A DNA stretch of 64,000 nucleotides from Gemmatimonadota bacterium. Lineage in GTDB: Bacteria > JAAXHH01. A model generated the notes under the pieces. The model saw only the letters and a program-made list of their open reading frames with translations. It was not told the origin of the DNA and searched no databases. The position numbers were made by a program, and so were the translations under genes. The stretch lies in the NCBI GenBank assembly GCA_009837395.1, contig VXTP01000044.1:34105-98104 (forward strand), in the 5' to 3' direction. Below are positions 34,250 to 42,241 of the stretch, one piece after another. Within the stretch, counting starts at the first letter, position 1. Every line of letters starts with the position of its first letter.

Positions 34250-36235
34250 GTGAAAATTTCCACCATTCTCGACCACATTGACAGCGGTCATGTCGCATTA
34301 CCTGAGTTTCAACGCGGCTACGTTTGGAATCGTGACCAAGTCCGTGGACTATTTGACTCCCTCTATCGTCGCCATCCAGTAGGCGGATTGCTTGTGTGGG
34401 TAACCGCATCGGAGGGTGCCGACCACCGTGGTGATGGCCAACTCGCACCGGGTGTGGTAAAGCTCCTTCTGGATGGACAGCAGCGCATGACCTCGCTTTA
34501 TGGCGTAGTACGTGGCCACGCCCCAAAGTTCTTCGACGGAAACGAGAGGACATTCACCGGCCTTTACTTTCATCTGGAAGAAGAGAGCTTTTCCTTCTAT
34601 CAGCCTATGAAAATGGCAGATGACACGTTGTGGATCGACGTATCCGAACTTATGGCAATAGGTAATGCGGGAATGGGGGCATACATCACCCGGCTGTCAG
34701 CTCATCCAGAGCATTCGCAGCGTGTGGGTGACTATGTGTCACGTCTTTCGCAGCTTATATCAATCATCGATATCGAACTACACATTGACGAGGTTACCGG
34801 CTCAGACAAATCACTGGATGTCGTCGTTGATATCTTTAACCGGGTCAACAGTGGTGGAACTAAGTTGTCGAAGGGTGACCTAGCCCTGGCCAAGATCTGT
34901 GCTGAATGGCCGGAGGCTCGCGGAGAGATGAAAAGTCGTATAAAGACCTGGCATGATGCAGGTTACGATTTCGATCTAGACTGGCTACTGAGGTCGGTGA
35001 ATACCGTGGTCACGGGAGAAGCCAGATTCATCTACCTACATGACAGAGGCACACAGGAGATCAAAGACGGCCTTTCCCGAGCTACCAAGAACATAAACAA
35101 GGCGCTCAACATGATAAGCGGGCGACTTGGCCTAGACCATGATCGTGTGTTATTTGGTCGTTACGCTATTCCCGTGATGGCCCGGTACCTTGATCAGCGT
35201 AGCGAACCCTTGAATGAGTTCGAGCGTGACAAACTACTGTTCTGGTATCTACAATCGGGCATGTGGGGGAGATTTTCGGGTTCGACAGAGTCCTTTATAG
35301 ATCAGGACCTGTCCGCTATTGAGCAGATTCCAGGCGGGTTGGACAGGCTGTTAGAGCAACTTCGAGTTTGGCACGGTAGTCTAGATGTCGAGCCGGCACA
35401 TTTTGACAGTTGGAGTCTCGGAGCGCGGTTTTATCCTGTGCTTTATATGCTAACTCGCATGGGTGAGTCCAAGGACTGGGGCACAGGTTTACCGCTTAAG
35501 GCGGGATTGTTGGGGCAAATGAATACCTTGGAAGTGCATCATATCTTCCCCAAATCGAAACTCTATAGTGCTAATTTCTCACGAGCCGAAGTCAATGCAC
35601 TGGCCAATTTCTGCTTCCTGACCAAAGATACAAACCTCGCTATAAGCAACCGTTTACCGGAACGTTATTTCCCAGAAGTCGAGGCAGCACAATCAGGATC
35701 TCTCGAATCGCAGTGGATCCCGTCAGATCCACATCTTTGGAAAGTTGAGAACTACCTCGATTTTCTTGAAGCTAGAAAGGATTTGCTAGCGCAAGAGACG
35801 AATCGTAGACTCGCAGATCTGCTTCATGGAGATCGCCGCTGGCTGGAAGGACGGCGTAAGGTGGACAGCAGACCGGCACCCGATAGCCAAATTAAAGTGC
35901 TCGGAGGTATTTCCGATGATGTAGAGGAGAGAGTACTGGAAGATCTCCAGCGGTGGGTTGAAGAGCAAGGGCTGCCGCGAGGCAATCTAGCATACGACTT
36001 TGCTGATGAGTTAACCGGTGAACAGAAAGCAGTATTCGATCTTGCGTGGCCCCAAGGTATACAGCAGGAATTGAGCCAGCCGGTGGCCGTACTTCTAAAC
36101 GAGTCTATGGAAGTTGTCATTCTCGCTAGCAGTGCGGGTTACCGATGCTTCACAGAAACCACGGATTTCAAGAGATACGTGGAAGCCGAGGTCCTGTCAC
36201 AGGCGCAGCCAGTATATGAAGTTGGCCCGGTCTAG
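34250..36235 (+). CDS. DUF262/HNH (GmrSD-like) nuclease
   Basis: A 661-residue protein combining the two GmrSD modules in one chain. The N-terminal DUF262 domain has LPEFQRGYVWNRDQVRGLF and the ParB-like nucleotide-binding motif DGQQR (75-79). The DUF1524-like HNH part has VHHIFPKSKLY (His430, His431) and NFCFLTKDTNLAISNR. A further C-terminal region (about 540-661) is unassigned. GmrSD proteins are nucleoside-triphosphate-dependent type IV nucleases that cut modified phage DNA. The start is GTG at 34250 after AAGGAAGG, 38 bases behind the DUF499 gene. Whether it belongs to the core system or is a second defence gene is open. Confidence 0.88.
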   Translation: MKISTILDHIDSGHVALPEFQRGYVWNRDQVRGLFDSLYRRHPVGGLLVWVTASEGADHRGDGQLAPGVVKLLLDGQQRMTSLYGVVRGHAPKFFDGNERTFTGLYFHLEEESFSFYQPMKMADDTLWIDVSELMAIGNAGMGAYITRLSAHPEHSQRVGDYVSRLSQLISIIDIELHIDEVTGSDKSLDVVVDIFNRVNSGGTKLSKGDLALAKICAEWPEARGEMKSRIKTWHDAGYDFDLDWLLRSVNTVVTGEARFIYLHDRGTQEIKDGLSRATKNINKALNMISGRLGLDHDRVLFGRYAIPVMARYLDQRSEPLNEFERDKLLFWYLQSGMWGRFSGSTESFIDQDLSAIEQIPGGLDRLLEQLRVWHGSLDVEPAHFDSWSLGARFYPVLYMLTRMGESKDWGTGLPLKAGLLGQMNTLEVHHIFPKSKLYSANFSRAEVNALANFCFLTKDTNLAISNRLPERYFPEVEAAQSGSLESQWIPSDPHLWKVENYLDFLEARKDLLAQETNRRLADLLHGDRRWLEGRRKVDSRPAPDSQIKVLGGISDDVEERVLEDLQRWVEEQGLPRGNLAYDFADELTGEQKAVFDLAWPQGIQQELSQPVAVLLNESMEVVILASSAGYRCFTETTDFKRYVEAEVLSQAQPVYEVGPV

Positions 36236-36279
36236 TGGGCGTAGGCGTCCTTGTGGAATCAGTCTACTGTGTGAATTTA

Positions 36280-36390
36280 TCAAGGCAATTGATAGGGGAT
36301 CGTCATCACGACCGGACCACCAGTCTTGAAGTCTCGCGTGTTTCGAGTGAACGAAAACGGTCCTACCTTAGAAAGTATGTCCGCCCTCAT
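36280..36390 (-). pseudogene. remnant of a PIN-domain (VapC/FitB-like) toxin
   Basis: A 36-residue frame begins with ATG at 36390, overlapping the antitoxin's TGA (ATGA), exactly where a toxin should start. Its second half, FTRNTRDFKTGGPVV, matches the C-terminal end of VapC/FitB PIN toxins, where a TRN-x-x-DF segment carries an active-site Asp. The rest of the PIN domain, about 90 residues, is missing. The simplest reading is an internal deletion that joined the first codons to the end of the gene. Confidence 0.45.
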
Positions 36391-36635
36391 TGCCATTCCT
36401 TGCGGATTCGCACCTGGTACTCGAGGCCGTCGCCTGACCGCCAGATGCCTGACGTCTGTTCTAGTGCCTGATGCAGTGAAACATCAGAGCCCCGCCTCTC
36501 CTTAACCTGGTATTCGCTGACTGCCTGACGAATCAACGAGGCCCTGGAGACACGTCGCTGTGCGGCCTTGCTGTCCAGCCACGCCTTCTGCTTGGCTTCC
36601 AGGTTGATTACTGTTCTAACTAGTCTTTTGCTCAT
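36387..36635 (-). CDS. CopG-type ribbon-helix-helix antitoxin
   Basis: An 82-residue RHH protein. RTVINLEAKQKAWLDSKAAQ forms the DNA-binding strand and first helix, and RRVSRASLIRQAVSEY the second helix; the C-terminal part should bind a toxin. AAGAGGT precedes the ATG. The gene that follows is only a fragment of a PIN toxin, so this antitoxin appears orphaned. It is convergent with the last gene of the defence island. Confidence 0.8.
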   Translation of the reverse strand: MSKRLVRTVINLEAKQKAWLDSKAAQRRVSRASLIRQAVSEYQVKERRGSDVSLHQALEQTSGIWRSGDGLEYQVRIRKEWQ

Positions 36636-36672
36636 GGATACCTCTTTGGCAGTGTTTGGAGTATGTCTACAA

Positions 36673-37003
36673 TCAAATAACCTTCAAACGGACACTCCAT
36701 GTAAGTAAATGCCATAATCGTGGATCGCGTTCGGAATCATGATGTACACACAATCGGTACGGCACATACGCCAAATATGCCACAATTAACTCATCAACCA
36801 CTACAGATTCTGCTCGCAATCGATTAGGTCCGCCCGGCTCGCACGATACCCCCGGCCAGCCAACGTCCACACCGTTTCCGCGAGTACCACGTCCGTAATG
36901 AGCACGCGCTCGCTGCCTTCAATCACGCGACGCGCACGTTCAGTCTGCCCTCGTCGTCTCTCAGAAGATAGCGCAGCAGGAAATTGGTGCCGATTGCAAT
37001 CAA
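36673..37003 (-). pseudogene. frameshifted VapC PIN-domain toxin
   Basis: Directly behind the AbrB-type antitoxin (TTGA overlap at 37000-37003) is a broken PIN toxin. From TTG at 37003 it reads MIAIGTNFLLRYLLRDDEGR and meets a TGA at 36923-36925. The match continues in another frame with RVIEGSERVLITDVVLAETV and WTLAGRGYRA up to a TAG at 36801-36803, with a possible C-terminal relic (SERDPRLW) beyond. VapC proteins have DTN where this has GTN, so the first catalytic Asp is also lost. Both the frameshift and the substitution indicate an inactive toxin. Confidence 0.75.
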
Positions 37004-37236
37004 GGCGTCTGGTCCCGCTTTCCTTCTATCGCGTACTGACGCGATTCCTCATCTGAAATCTTAGGATCGTCTACGAGATGCGTCAGGCATCCCCAGGCGC
37101 TGCCGGGCTCTTGGCGGACTATGGTAATTCGTCCGTCGGCCACGAAGCTCAGACACTCGTCGCCTGGCTTGATGCCGACTAAACGGCACTGATCCGCCGG
37201 AAGCGTGATCTGTCGCTTGGCGCTGACTTTAGGCAC
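37000..37236 (-). CDS. AbrB/MazE-type antitoxin
   Basis: A 78-residue SpoVT/AbrB-fold protein: VSAKRQITLPADQCRLVGI followed by KPGDECLSFVADGRITIVRQ forms the swapped-hairpin DNA-binding domain. The C-terminal tail would bind a VapC-type toxin. The start is GTG at 37236 after GGAG. The frame is intact while the toxin next to it is broken, the expected order of decay for an addiction pair. Confidence 0.82.
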   Translation of the reverse strand: MPKVSAKRQITLPADQCRLVGIKPGDECLSFVADGRITIVRQEPGSAWGCLTHLVDDPKISDEESRQYAIEGKRDQTP

Positions 37237-37423
37237 GTTACGCTCCAGTGATGTAGATCGGTTAATAGACTATCAGAAAGAATAAACACGAGATAACCTG
37301 TTTTCACTATGACCATTTACTATAGAGGATTCGAGTTTAAGCGTGTATCGCGCCGCCGATCTTCCGGTGTGGACGTCCATTTGAGTTAGCCTTTGTAACT
37401 CAAACTTGTAAAGGTCATGAAAC

Positions 37424-37675
37424 ATGAACACAGGTAATTCACGAGATACAGAAAAGCTCTTGGATGAAGTATTCTTCAAAGACGAGAATATAAAGAGCAG
37501 GTTATTCGGTCTTGAAAGAACCGAAGTCAGCATATACAAACTGATCGACCATTCCTACAAGAGGATGTCGGAGTTTGATGCCGAGTTCCGATTTCTGCGG
37601 AGGGTAGTCTATGGACTGGGCACTGCGATAATTGGCGGGTTGTTAACCATCATATTCCAACTATGGCGGGGTTGA
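37424..37675 (+). CDS. small tail-anchored coiled-coil protein
   Basis: An 83-residue protein with a charged helical N-terminal part (about 1-60) and one C-terminal membrane segment (YGLGTAIIGGLLTIIFQLW). AAAGGT precedes the ATG at 37424. The layout is that of small phage-holin-like or scaffold proteins, but no family is recognised. The next small gene starts 13 bases downstream. Confidence 0.55.
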   Translation: MNTGNSRDTEKLLDEVFFKDENIKSRLFGLERTEVSIYKLIDHSYKRMSEFDAEFRFLRRVVYGLGTAIIGGLLTIIFQLWRG

Positions 37676-37688
37676 AAGGGATCTTCTT

Positions 37689-37871
37689 ATGGTAGACGAT
37701 AAAGGTCGGCTAATCGACCCACGAAAGGCCGAAATACTGAAAAGCAAAATACTGGATTTGTTAACCGACGAAGAGATCGAGGTGCTTGGTATTGAGGTCG
37801 AGATCAGGTTGAAAAACGGATATCAGGACAAAGTCTGGTACGCCTGGAAAAATCCTCTTCCTTCTGCGTGA
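37689..37871 (+). CDS. small hypothetical protein (60 residues)
   Basis: A short soluble, charged protein (MVDDKGRLIDPRKAEILKSK at the start, WYAWKNPLPSA at the end) with AAAGGGA before the ATG. Its spacing to the tail-anchored protein suggests one transcript. No family recognised. Confidence 0.5.
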   Translation: MVDDKGRLIDPRKAEILKSKILDLLTDEEIEVLGIEVEIRLKNGYQDKVWYAWKNPLPSA

Positions 37872-37943
37872 CCGCCCGTGCCGGTGACGCCCGTGCGGCG
37901 CAGTCTGCATCTTCTTGAGAATCAGGCTCGCTCGTTCTGTATC

Positions 37944-38414
37944 TCACTCCGACGCATTACTCGTGCTGTCCAACTTGTCCAGCGCTTCCTCAAGTGCGGC
38001 GGCCAGGACCCTGGGCTCGTCCGTCCCGATGCGGCAGGTCTTGCCGTTCTTCATCTTCAGTTCCACAGCCTCCAGTCCCGATACGTTGTATAGCCAGCCT
38101 CGCGGCGTAAGCCGGATCCCCCAACCATAGAGCCAGGAGTTTCTGACCGACTGGCAGGACTCGATCTGATCTAGGGGGAACCGCTTCCGGATCAGGCCGA
38201 TGCCGAAACTGATGCGTAGGTCCCGGCCATCGATTGTGACGGTCAGGCTGTGGAACAGTGCCAGGACACCGAGCAGGAAAACCAATATCATCCCCGCGAG
38301 GGGTGCCGCTCCGGCCAGCCACGCGGGCAGAATGACCAGCGGCAGGATGGCGACTATTATGACGACGTTGACCGTGCCGAACTGGGTGTGGCGATAGGTA
38401 TACACTACGATCAC
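37944..38414 (-). CDS. membrane protein with PH-like domain
   Basis: A 156-residue protein with two membrane segments (about 13-55, containing VNVVIIVAILPLVILPAW) followed by a soluble beta-rich domain resembling bacterial PH domains: SLTVTIDGRDLRISFGIGLI, FPLDQIESCQSV and a C-terminal helix LAAALEEALDKL. The start is GTG at 38414, whose GTGA overlaps the stop of the CBM9-like gene. The longer frame up to 38981 lies antiparallel in sense to nothing real and is rejected. Function unknown. Confidence 0.65.
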   Translation of the reverse strand: MIVVYTYRHTQFGTVNVVIIVAILPLVILPAWLAGAAPLAGMILVFLLGVLALFHSLTVTIDGRDLRISFGIGLIRKRFPLDQIESCQSVRNSWLYGWGIRLTPRGWLYNVSGLEAVELKMKNGKTCRIGTDEPRVLAAALEEALDKLDSTSNASE

Positions 38415-39169
38415 ATCTCCGCCGTTCCCACGACCGTATCCGAGAACACCACGTGCCCCCACATCTCGGGGACGTGCATGTTGATCACGCCCTGCGGCGA
38501 CCAGACCCAGTTGTCGCAGGGCACGCCTTCTTTCCGCAGATAGCCGTCCTTGTAGCGCTCGAACTCCCACTCGACCCGCGAGAAGTTGACCCGCCAGCTG
38601 TCCCCGGCTTTCGGAGGGCAGTCCACCCCGGCGTACTCGGCCATGCTGGTCCAGGGGAAAGCGATCTCGGTGGACCAGCCGCGGTCCACGTCGTGGGAAC
38701 AGTTGACGGTGCCGTCGATGTGGACGGCGTGGCGCACGCCCTCGAAGTCCCAGTCGTGGTCGGCTTTCCCGCCCTTGTTGTAGGGCTTGGGCAGGTACAG
38801 ATCCCACACGGCGTTCAGGGGGTTGATCTCGAACTCCATGTAGTGGTTGGTGTCGCCGTCGGGATCGATGAACACCTCGAAATCGTTGTCGTGGCAGATG
38901 ATGGAATCGCGTTTGGTCAGCGTGCCCCAGACATCCGGCTCTTCCATGTCGGCCGCCACGTAGAAGTACTCGTCGTCCCACAGCATCATGGCGCGCGTGC
39001 CGAAGCGCGGGATGGGCTTGAGGTCACCCTCGATATCGACGAAGAGGTCCGTGCGAGGCGCCCGGATCCAGGACGGGTCGCTCAGCTTTCCGTCGATCGT
39101 GATGGGGCCGCAGGCACGGTAACAGGTGTAGGTCTTGGGGACGATATTCTGCGATGGTGCATCAGACAT
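38411..39169 (-). CDS. CBM9-like (carbohydrate-binding family 9) protein
   Basis: A 252-residue beta-sandwich protein of the CBM9/DUF1083-like group. Characteristic segments: GPITIDGKLSDPSWIRAP near the start, AMMLWDDEYFYVAADMEEPD, DNDFEVFIDPDGD and NHYMEFEINPLNAVWDLYL, then WSTEIAFPW and WRVNFSRVEW. The domain is the whole protein and there is no signal peptide, which is unusual for a secreted sugar-binding module. It overlaps the PH-like gene by four bases. Ligand unknown. Confidence 0.82.
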   Translation of the reverse strand: MSDAPSQNIVPKTYTCYRACGPITIDGKLSDPSWIRAPRTDLFVDIEGDLKPIPRFGTRAMMLWDDEYFYVAADMEEPDVWGTLTKRDSIICHDNDFEVFIDPDGDTNHYMEFEINPLNAVWDLYLPKPYNKGGKADHDWDFEGVRHAVHIDGTVNCSHDVDRGWSTEIAFPWTSMAEYAGVDCPPKAGDSWRVNFSRVEWEFERYKDGYLRKEGVPCDNWVWSPQGVINMHVPEMWGHVVFSDTVVGTAEM

Positions 39170-39261
39170 GATGGTTCTTTCTTTTGGTGATGAAGGTGGT
39201 CAAAAAGTTGCGAACTGGACAATGGGCAGCCGGTTCGAGGCCGTGGGTTCAAGTCCGTGGC

Positions 39262-39996
39262 TCACGCCCGCATTCCCGACTGCGAATCGAATCCCAACAG
39301 ACGCTTCAAGGTCGGTGTCGCCCGCTCGACGACCTCGGGGCTTGCCAGCCTGAACTGGTCCTGCTGCGGTTTCATGAACGAGCGGCAGAAGAACCCCAGC
39401 AGGATCATCCGCTCCTCCCGGGTTCGATTAGCGCCGCTGCTGTGCCAGGTCGCGCCGTGGATGATGACGATATCACCCCTGCGGGCGTCCAGCTGGATGA
39501 CGTCGTCGTACGCCGCCTCCGGATCGGGGGTGTGGCTGCGCTTGTAGCTGCCCGGAACGATTCGCGTGGCGCCGTTCTCCGGCGTAAAGTCGTCGAGTAC
39601 GAAGATCGTGTTGGAACAGAAGGCGAAGGGTGGAGGCGGTTGCGGGAAACGGCCCAGCGGAAAGTCGACGTGCAGGCCGCCGGCCGGTGCGCCGGGGCCG
39701 ATGAGATTTACGGTAAAGCTGCTTAAGATACAGTCGTCGCCCAGCAGGTGTTCGTGGAGCGCAAGTACCTGGGGCAGCTGGATCATTTCCTCGTAGATGC
39801 GGCCCTTGTTGACCAGGTTCCACACCCGCTGCGCCTGCCCTTCGAAGTAGACGTGTTCTCCGCTGCCGGCCTTTTCCTGCGCGGCCAGCTCGGCCGAGCG
39901 ATCGCGCAGGGCATTGGCCTGCTCCGGGGTCAGCGCCTCTTTGAGCACGACGTAACCGTGTTCGTCGAGATGGGCTTTGGCGTCCTCCAGCTTCAT
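39262..39996 (-). CDS. phytanoyl-CoA dioxygenase (PhyH) family protein 2
   Basis: A 244-residue Fe(II)/2-oxoglutarate oxygenase-fold protein. The metal ligands are His109 and Asp111 in LHVDFPLG and His185 in TWHSSGAN; the cosubstrate Arg is likely in the following REERMILLGF. GATRIVPGSYKRSH is the usual central motif. The ATG at 39996 has GGAGGAG before it; an upstream frame to 40047 is ignored. It lies between the CBM9-like gene and the asparaginase-like gene on the same strand. Substrate unknown. Confidence 0.88.
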   Translation of the reverse strand: MKLEDAKAHLDEHGYVVLKEALTPEQANALRDRSAELAAQEKAGSGEHVYFEGQAQRVWNLVNKGRIYEEMIQLPQVLALHEHLLGDDCILSSFTVNLIGPGAPAGGLHVDFPLGRFPQPPPPFAFCSNTIFVLDDFTPENGATRIVPGSYKRSHTPDPEAAYDDVIQLDARRGDIVIIHGATWHSSGANRTREERMILLGFFCRSFMKPQQDQFRLASPEVVERATPTLKRLLGFDSQSGMRA

Positions 39997-40128
39997 CCGG
40001 GATGCTCCTCCGGGTCCATCGGCGATGCCGCGAGCGGCCGCGTGCAATTCCCTAGCAGTGCTCCGCTCGGTCGCCCGCGATACCTTCGCAATGCCCCGAA
40101 CGACCTCGAACGGCCTGGTCGGTATCCC

Positions 40129-41061
40129 CTACGCGCTCTCGTACGGCACTGATATACCTTCGACGAACTCGGGCTCGTCCATGTCGGCCGTCATGTAGAC
40201 GTGGCTGCCCTTCCGGTCGCTCGTAGTCCCCGCCATGTGGGCGCCGCTGGCGTCCAGAGAGATGATCTGCACGCCGCCCACGCGCTGGGAGTCCAGTTCG
40301 TTCATGTCCCGCAGCCCTTCGGCCGTGGCCTCTTCGAGCGACATACCCATCTTCATGTAGGTCACCACGTTCCGGGCCGCGCCGGTCCGGATGGCCAGCT
40401 CTCCCGTACCCGTACAGGCCGCGGCGCCGTAGCGGTTGTCCGCGAAGCCGCCCGCGCTGATGACCGGCGAATCACCCAGCCGGCCCGGGTACTTCCACCC
40501 CCAGCCGCTCGTACTGACGCCCACACAGATGTCGCCGTTGCCGTCCTGTGCGATGAAGTTGGTCGTGCCCCCGGCCTTCTGCGGATCGACGGCCAGGTGG
40601 CTCAGCTTCCACAGTTCTTTAGTGTGCTGGAGTTCCTCGGGGTCGTCGATCCCCAGCTGTTCGCGCACGTGCTTCGCGTAGATCTCGGGCATCTCGGGGT
40701 CCACGTAGGTGCTTTTCTCGAAACCCATTTCGCTGGCGAACCGCTCCGCGCCGTCACCCACCAGGAAGACGTGGATCAACTTCTCCATGACGCAGCGGGC
40801 GATCGAGATCGGGTGGTCGTAGCCCGTAACCGCGCCTACGGCCCCCACGTCGCGCGTGCGCCCGTCCATGATGAGGGCGTCCAACTGGGGATAACCGAGG
40901 ATGTTCGGATAGCCGTGCAGGCCGACGCTACGATCGGGACGGTGCACCTCCACCTCCCGGATGCCGATCTCGATGGCGTCCACCGCGGTCTTGCCTTTCT
41001 TGAGCGCGGCCACCGCCTGCCGGATGCCCACGTCGCCGTTGTTCGTAGCCATGACGATCAT
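40129..41061 (-). CDS. N4-(beta-N-acetylglucosaminyl)-L-asparaginase-like Ntn hydrolase
   Basis: A 310-residue protein of the glycosylasparaginase/isoaspartyl-peptidase superfamily, which matures by self-cleavage before a Thr. The beta-subunit signature is VGVSTSGWGWKYPGRLGDSP, with GGFADNRYGAAACTGTGE after it. At the cleavage site the usual HDT-I-G is replaced by GGTTNF, so the nucleophile should be one of two adjacent Thr. There is no signal peptide. The ATG at 41061 is preferred (AAAGGA before it) over GTG at 41079. It may act on Asn-linked sugar or isoaspartyl substrates. Confidence 0.85.
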   Translation of the reverse strand: MIVMATNNGDVGIRQAVAALKKGKTAVDAIEIGIREVEVHRPDRSVGLHGYPNILGYPQLDALIMDGRTRDVGAVGAVTGYDHPISIARCVMEKLIHVFLVGDGAERFASEMGFEKSTYVDPEMPEIYAKHVREQLGIDDPEELQHTKELWKLSHLAVDPQKAGGTTNFIAQDGNGDICVGVSTSGWGWKYPGRLGDSPVISAGGFADNRYGAAACTGTGELAIRTGAARNVVTYMKMGMSLEEATAEGLRDMNELDSQRVGGVQIISLDASGAHMAGTTSDRKGSHVYMTADMDEPEFVEGISVPYESA

Positions 41062-41199
41062 TATGACGGTCCTTTTCACATGATGGTTTTGATTTGTGTT
41101 TTATCTACGAGACTGGAAACCTGATTTGCGACTCTTAAGATATCAGCGCGGGATCAGCGGCGGTAGGCTTATTTGGATGAACTTTGGAAGGCGTCAGAC

Positions 41200-41460
41200 A
41201 TGGCCATGATATCCCGTGATCATTGGACCTTCGGCGCCCAGATCATAACCGCCGTCGGGGTCCTTGTCATTACCGTTTTTGCGTTTGTCAATCAGCTGAA
41301 CCAGGAATTCAGAAATGAAGTCCGTTCCGACTTCTCGGAAATGCGTGCCGAGTTGGCTGCTATACGTACCGGGTTATCCTCGATGCGGGAAGAGATACAC
41401 GACAGGAATACGCGCCTGGGACGGGTAGAAGGATATTTGCGGATTCCCCGTGATCAGTAA
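41200..41460 (+). CDS. small membrane-anchored coiled-coil protein
   Basis: An 86-residue protein with one N-terminal membrane helix (AQIITAVGVLVITVFAFV) and a charged heptad-like helix after it (EFRNEVRSDFSEMRAELAAI onward). The ATG at 41200 follows GGAAGG at 41185-41190; a TTG at 41173 is the longest start. It resembles in plan the tail-anchored protein at 37424, with the membrane helix at the other end. No family recognised. Confidence 0.55.
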   Translation: MAMISRDHWTFGAQIITAVGVLVITVFAFVNQLNQEFRNEVRSDFSEMRAELAAIRTGLSSMREEIHDRNTRLGRVEGYLRIPRDQ

Positions 41461-41773
41461 CATGGACCCGGGAGTCCGGTTATAAACAGAAAGGGGGATA
41501 TATCGAACGGTGAACTTCGGGATCAAACCGGCCTGGAAACTTCGATCTGATGGCATAGGAGGTGAGAAGGCTGGGATACACAAGTGTTGACGAGTTGCCA
41601 ACAAAATCGACGTTGACAATCTGCCAACGTTGTGACTTGATTGTTTTGGGATTCATGTAGTCACCCATGCCAGGTGGCTTGATGGATACAACAGCCGAAA
41701 CGACGACATACGGGTCGCTCCCGTTCTGTGACGAATCCCTCGAAACAACCACCCCGGATAGGTAAGGAACCAG
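41461..41773. other. 313-bp stretch without a supported gene
   Basis: I see no convincing gene here. A 132-residue minus-strand frame (41480-41878) crosses it but runs antisense over the next coiled-coil gene, starts without a ribosome binding site and resembles no protein. GTTGAC followed by GCCAAC occurs twice around 41585-41628, too degenerate to call. Confidence 0.4.
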
Positions 41774-42058
41774 ATGATGACTGTAATAGATGATACTCCC
41801 GATATGAAACGTCGAATGAGCAGGTTGGAACGTAGGGTTTCCAGTCTTGAAGATACTTCGAGTTCGATATTGAATCACATCCTCAAAATTGACAACCGTT
41901 TGGATGGAATCGAGACTAACGTGGCGGACCAGAAAACCAACTTGGAAGGGATTAAAGAGAAACTTGATCTTGTTAGTGAAATTGCATCCGCTAACTCAGA
42001 ATCGTTAGTCCATACAGGGGAAACACTGGATAGGATTTTGAAGATTCTCAAGAAATAA
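41774..42058 (+). CDS. small coiled-coil protein
   Basis: A 94-residue, almost wholly helical protein: MKRRMSRLERRVSSLEDTSS, then repeated heptads through LDGIETNVADQKTNLEGIKE to RILKILKK. There is no membrane segment. TAAGGA precedes the ATG. It is the third small helical protein within 5 kb (with those at 37424 and 41200), in a locally AT-richer stretch. No family recognised. Confidence 0.5.
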   Translation: MMTVIDDTPDMKRRMSRLERRVSSLEDTSSSILNHILKIDNRLDGIETNVADQKTNLEGIKEKLDLVSEIASANSESLVHTGETLDRILKILKK

Positions 42059-42241
42059 CCCCATGACGGAGATTGGCATGCCGAAGGCAATTGGTTGCCA
42101 AGATACCTTCAAGGCTGAACTGAGAGAACGGTCTACCTCATCCCGATACAACTACGTAAAGTCAATGAAGGGCTGATCGGGTATCTCGAGTCAAGAAAAG
42201 AGGAAGACGCCAAGGGGAAGAAGGTTGACTGTCGATTTAAT

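Noticed and set aside
22089..36235. DISARM or BREX system
   Set aside because: No DUF1998 (DrmB), PLD nuclease, PglZ or BrxL gene is present; the methylase is of the DUF1156 type and pairs with DUF499.
41480..41878. 132-residue minus-strand frame between small genes
   Set aside because: It has no ribosome binding site, overlaps the coiled-coil gene antisense and resembles no protein.
42063..42176. 37-residue frame after the coiled-coil gene
   Set aside because: It has an ATG but no ribosome binding site and no recognisable sequence features.
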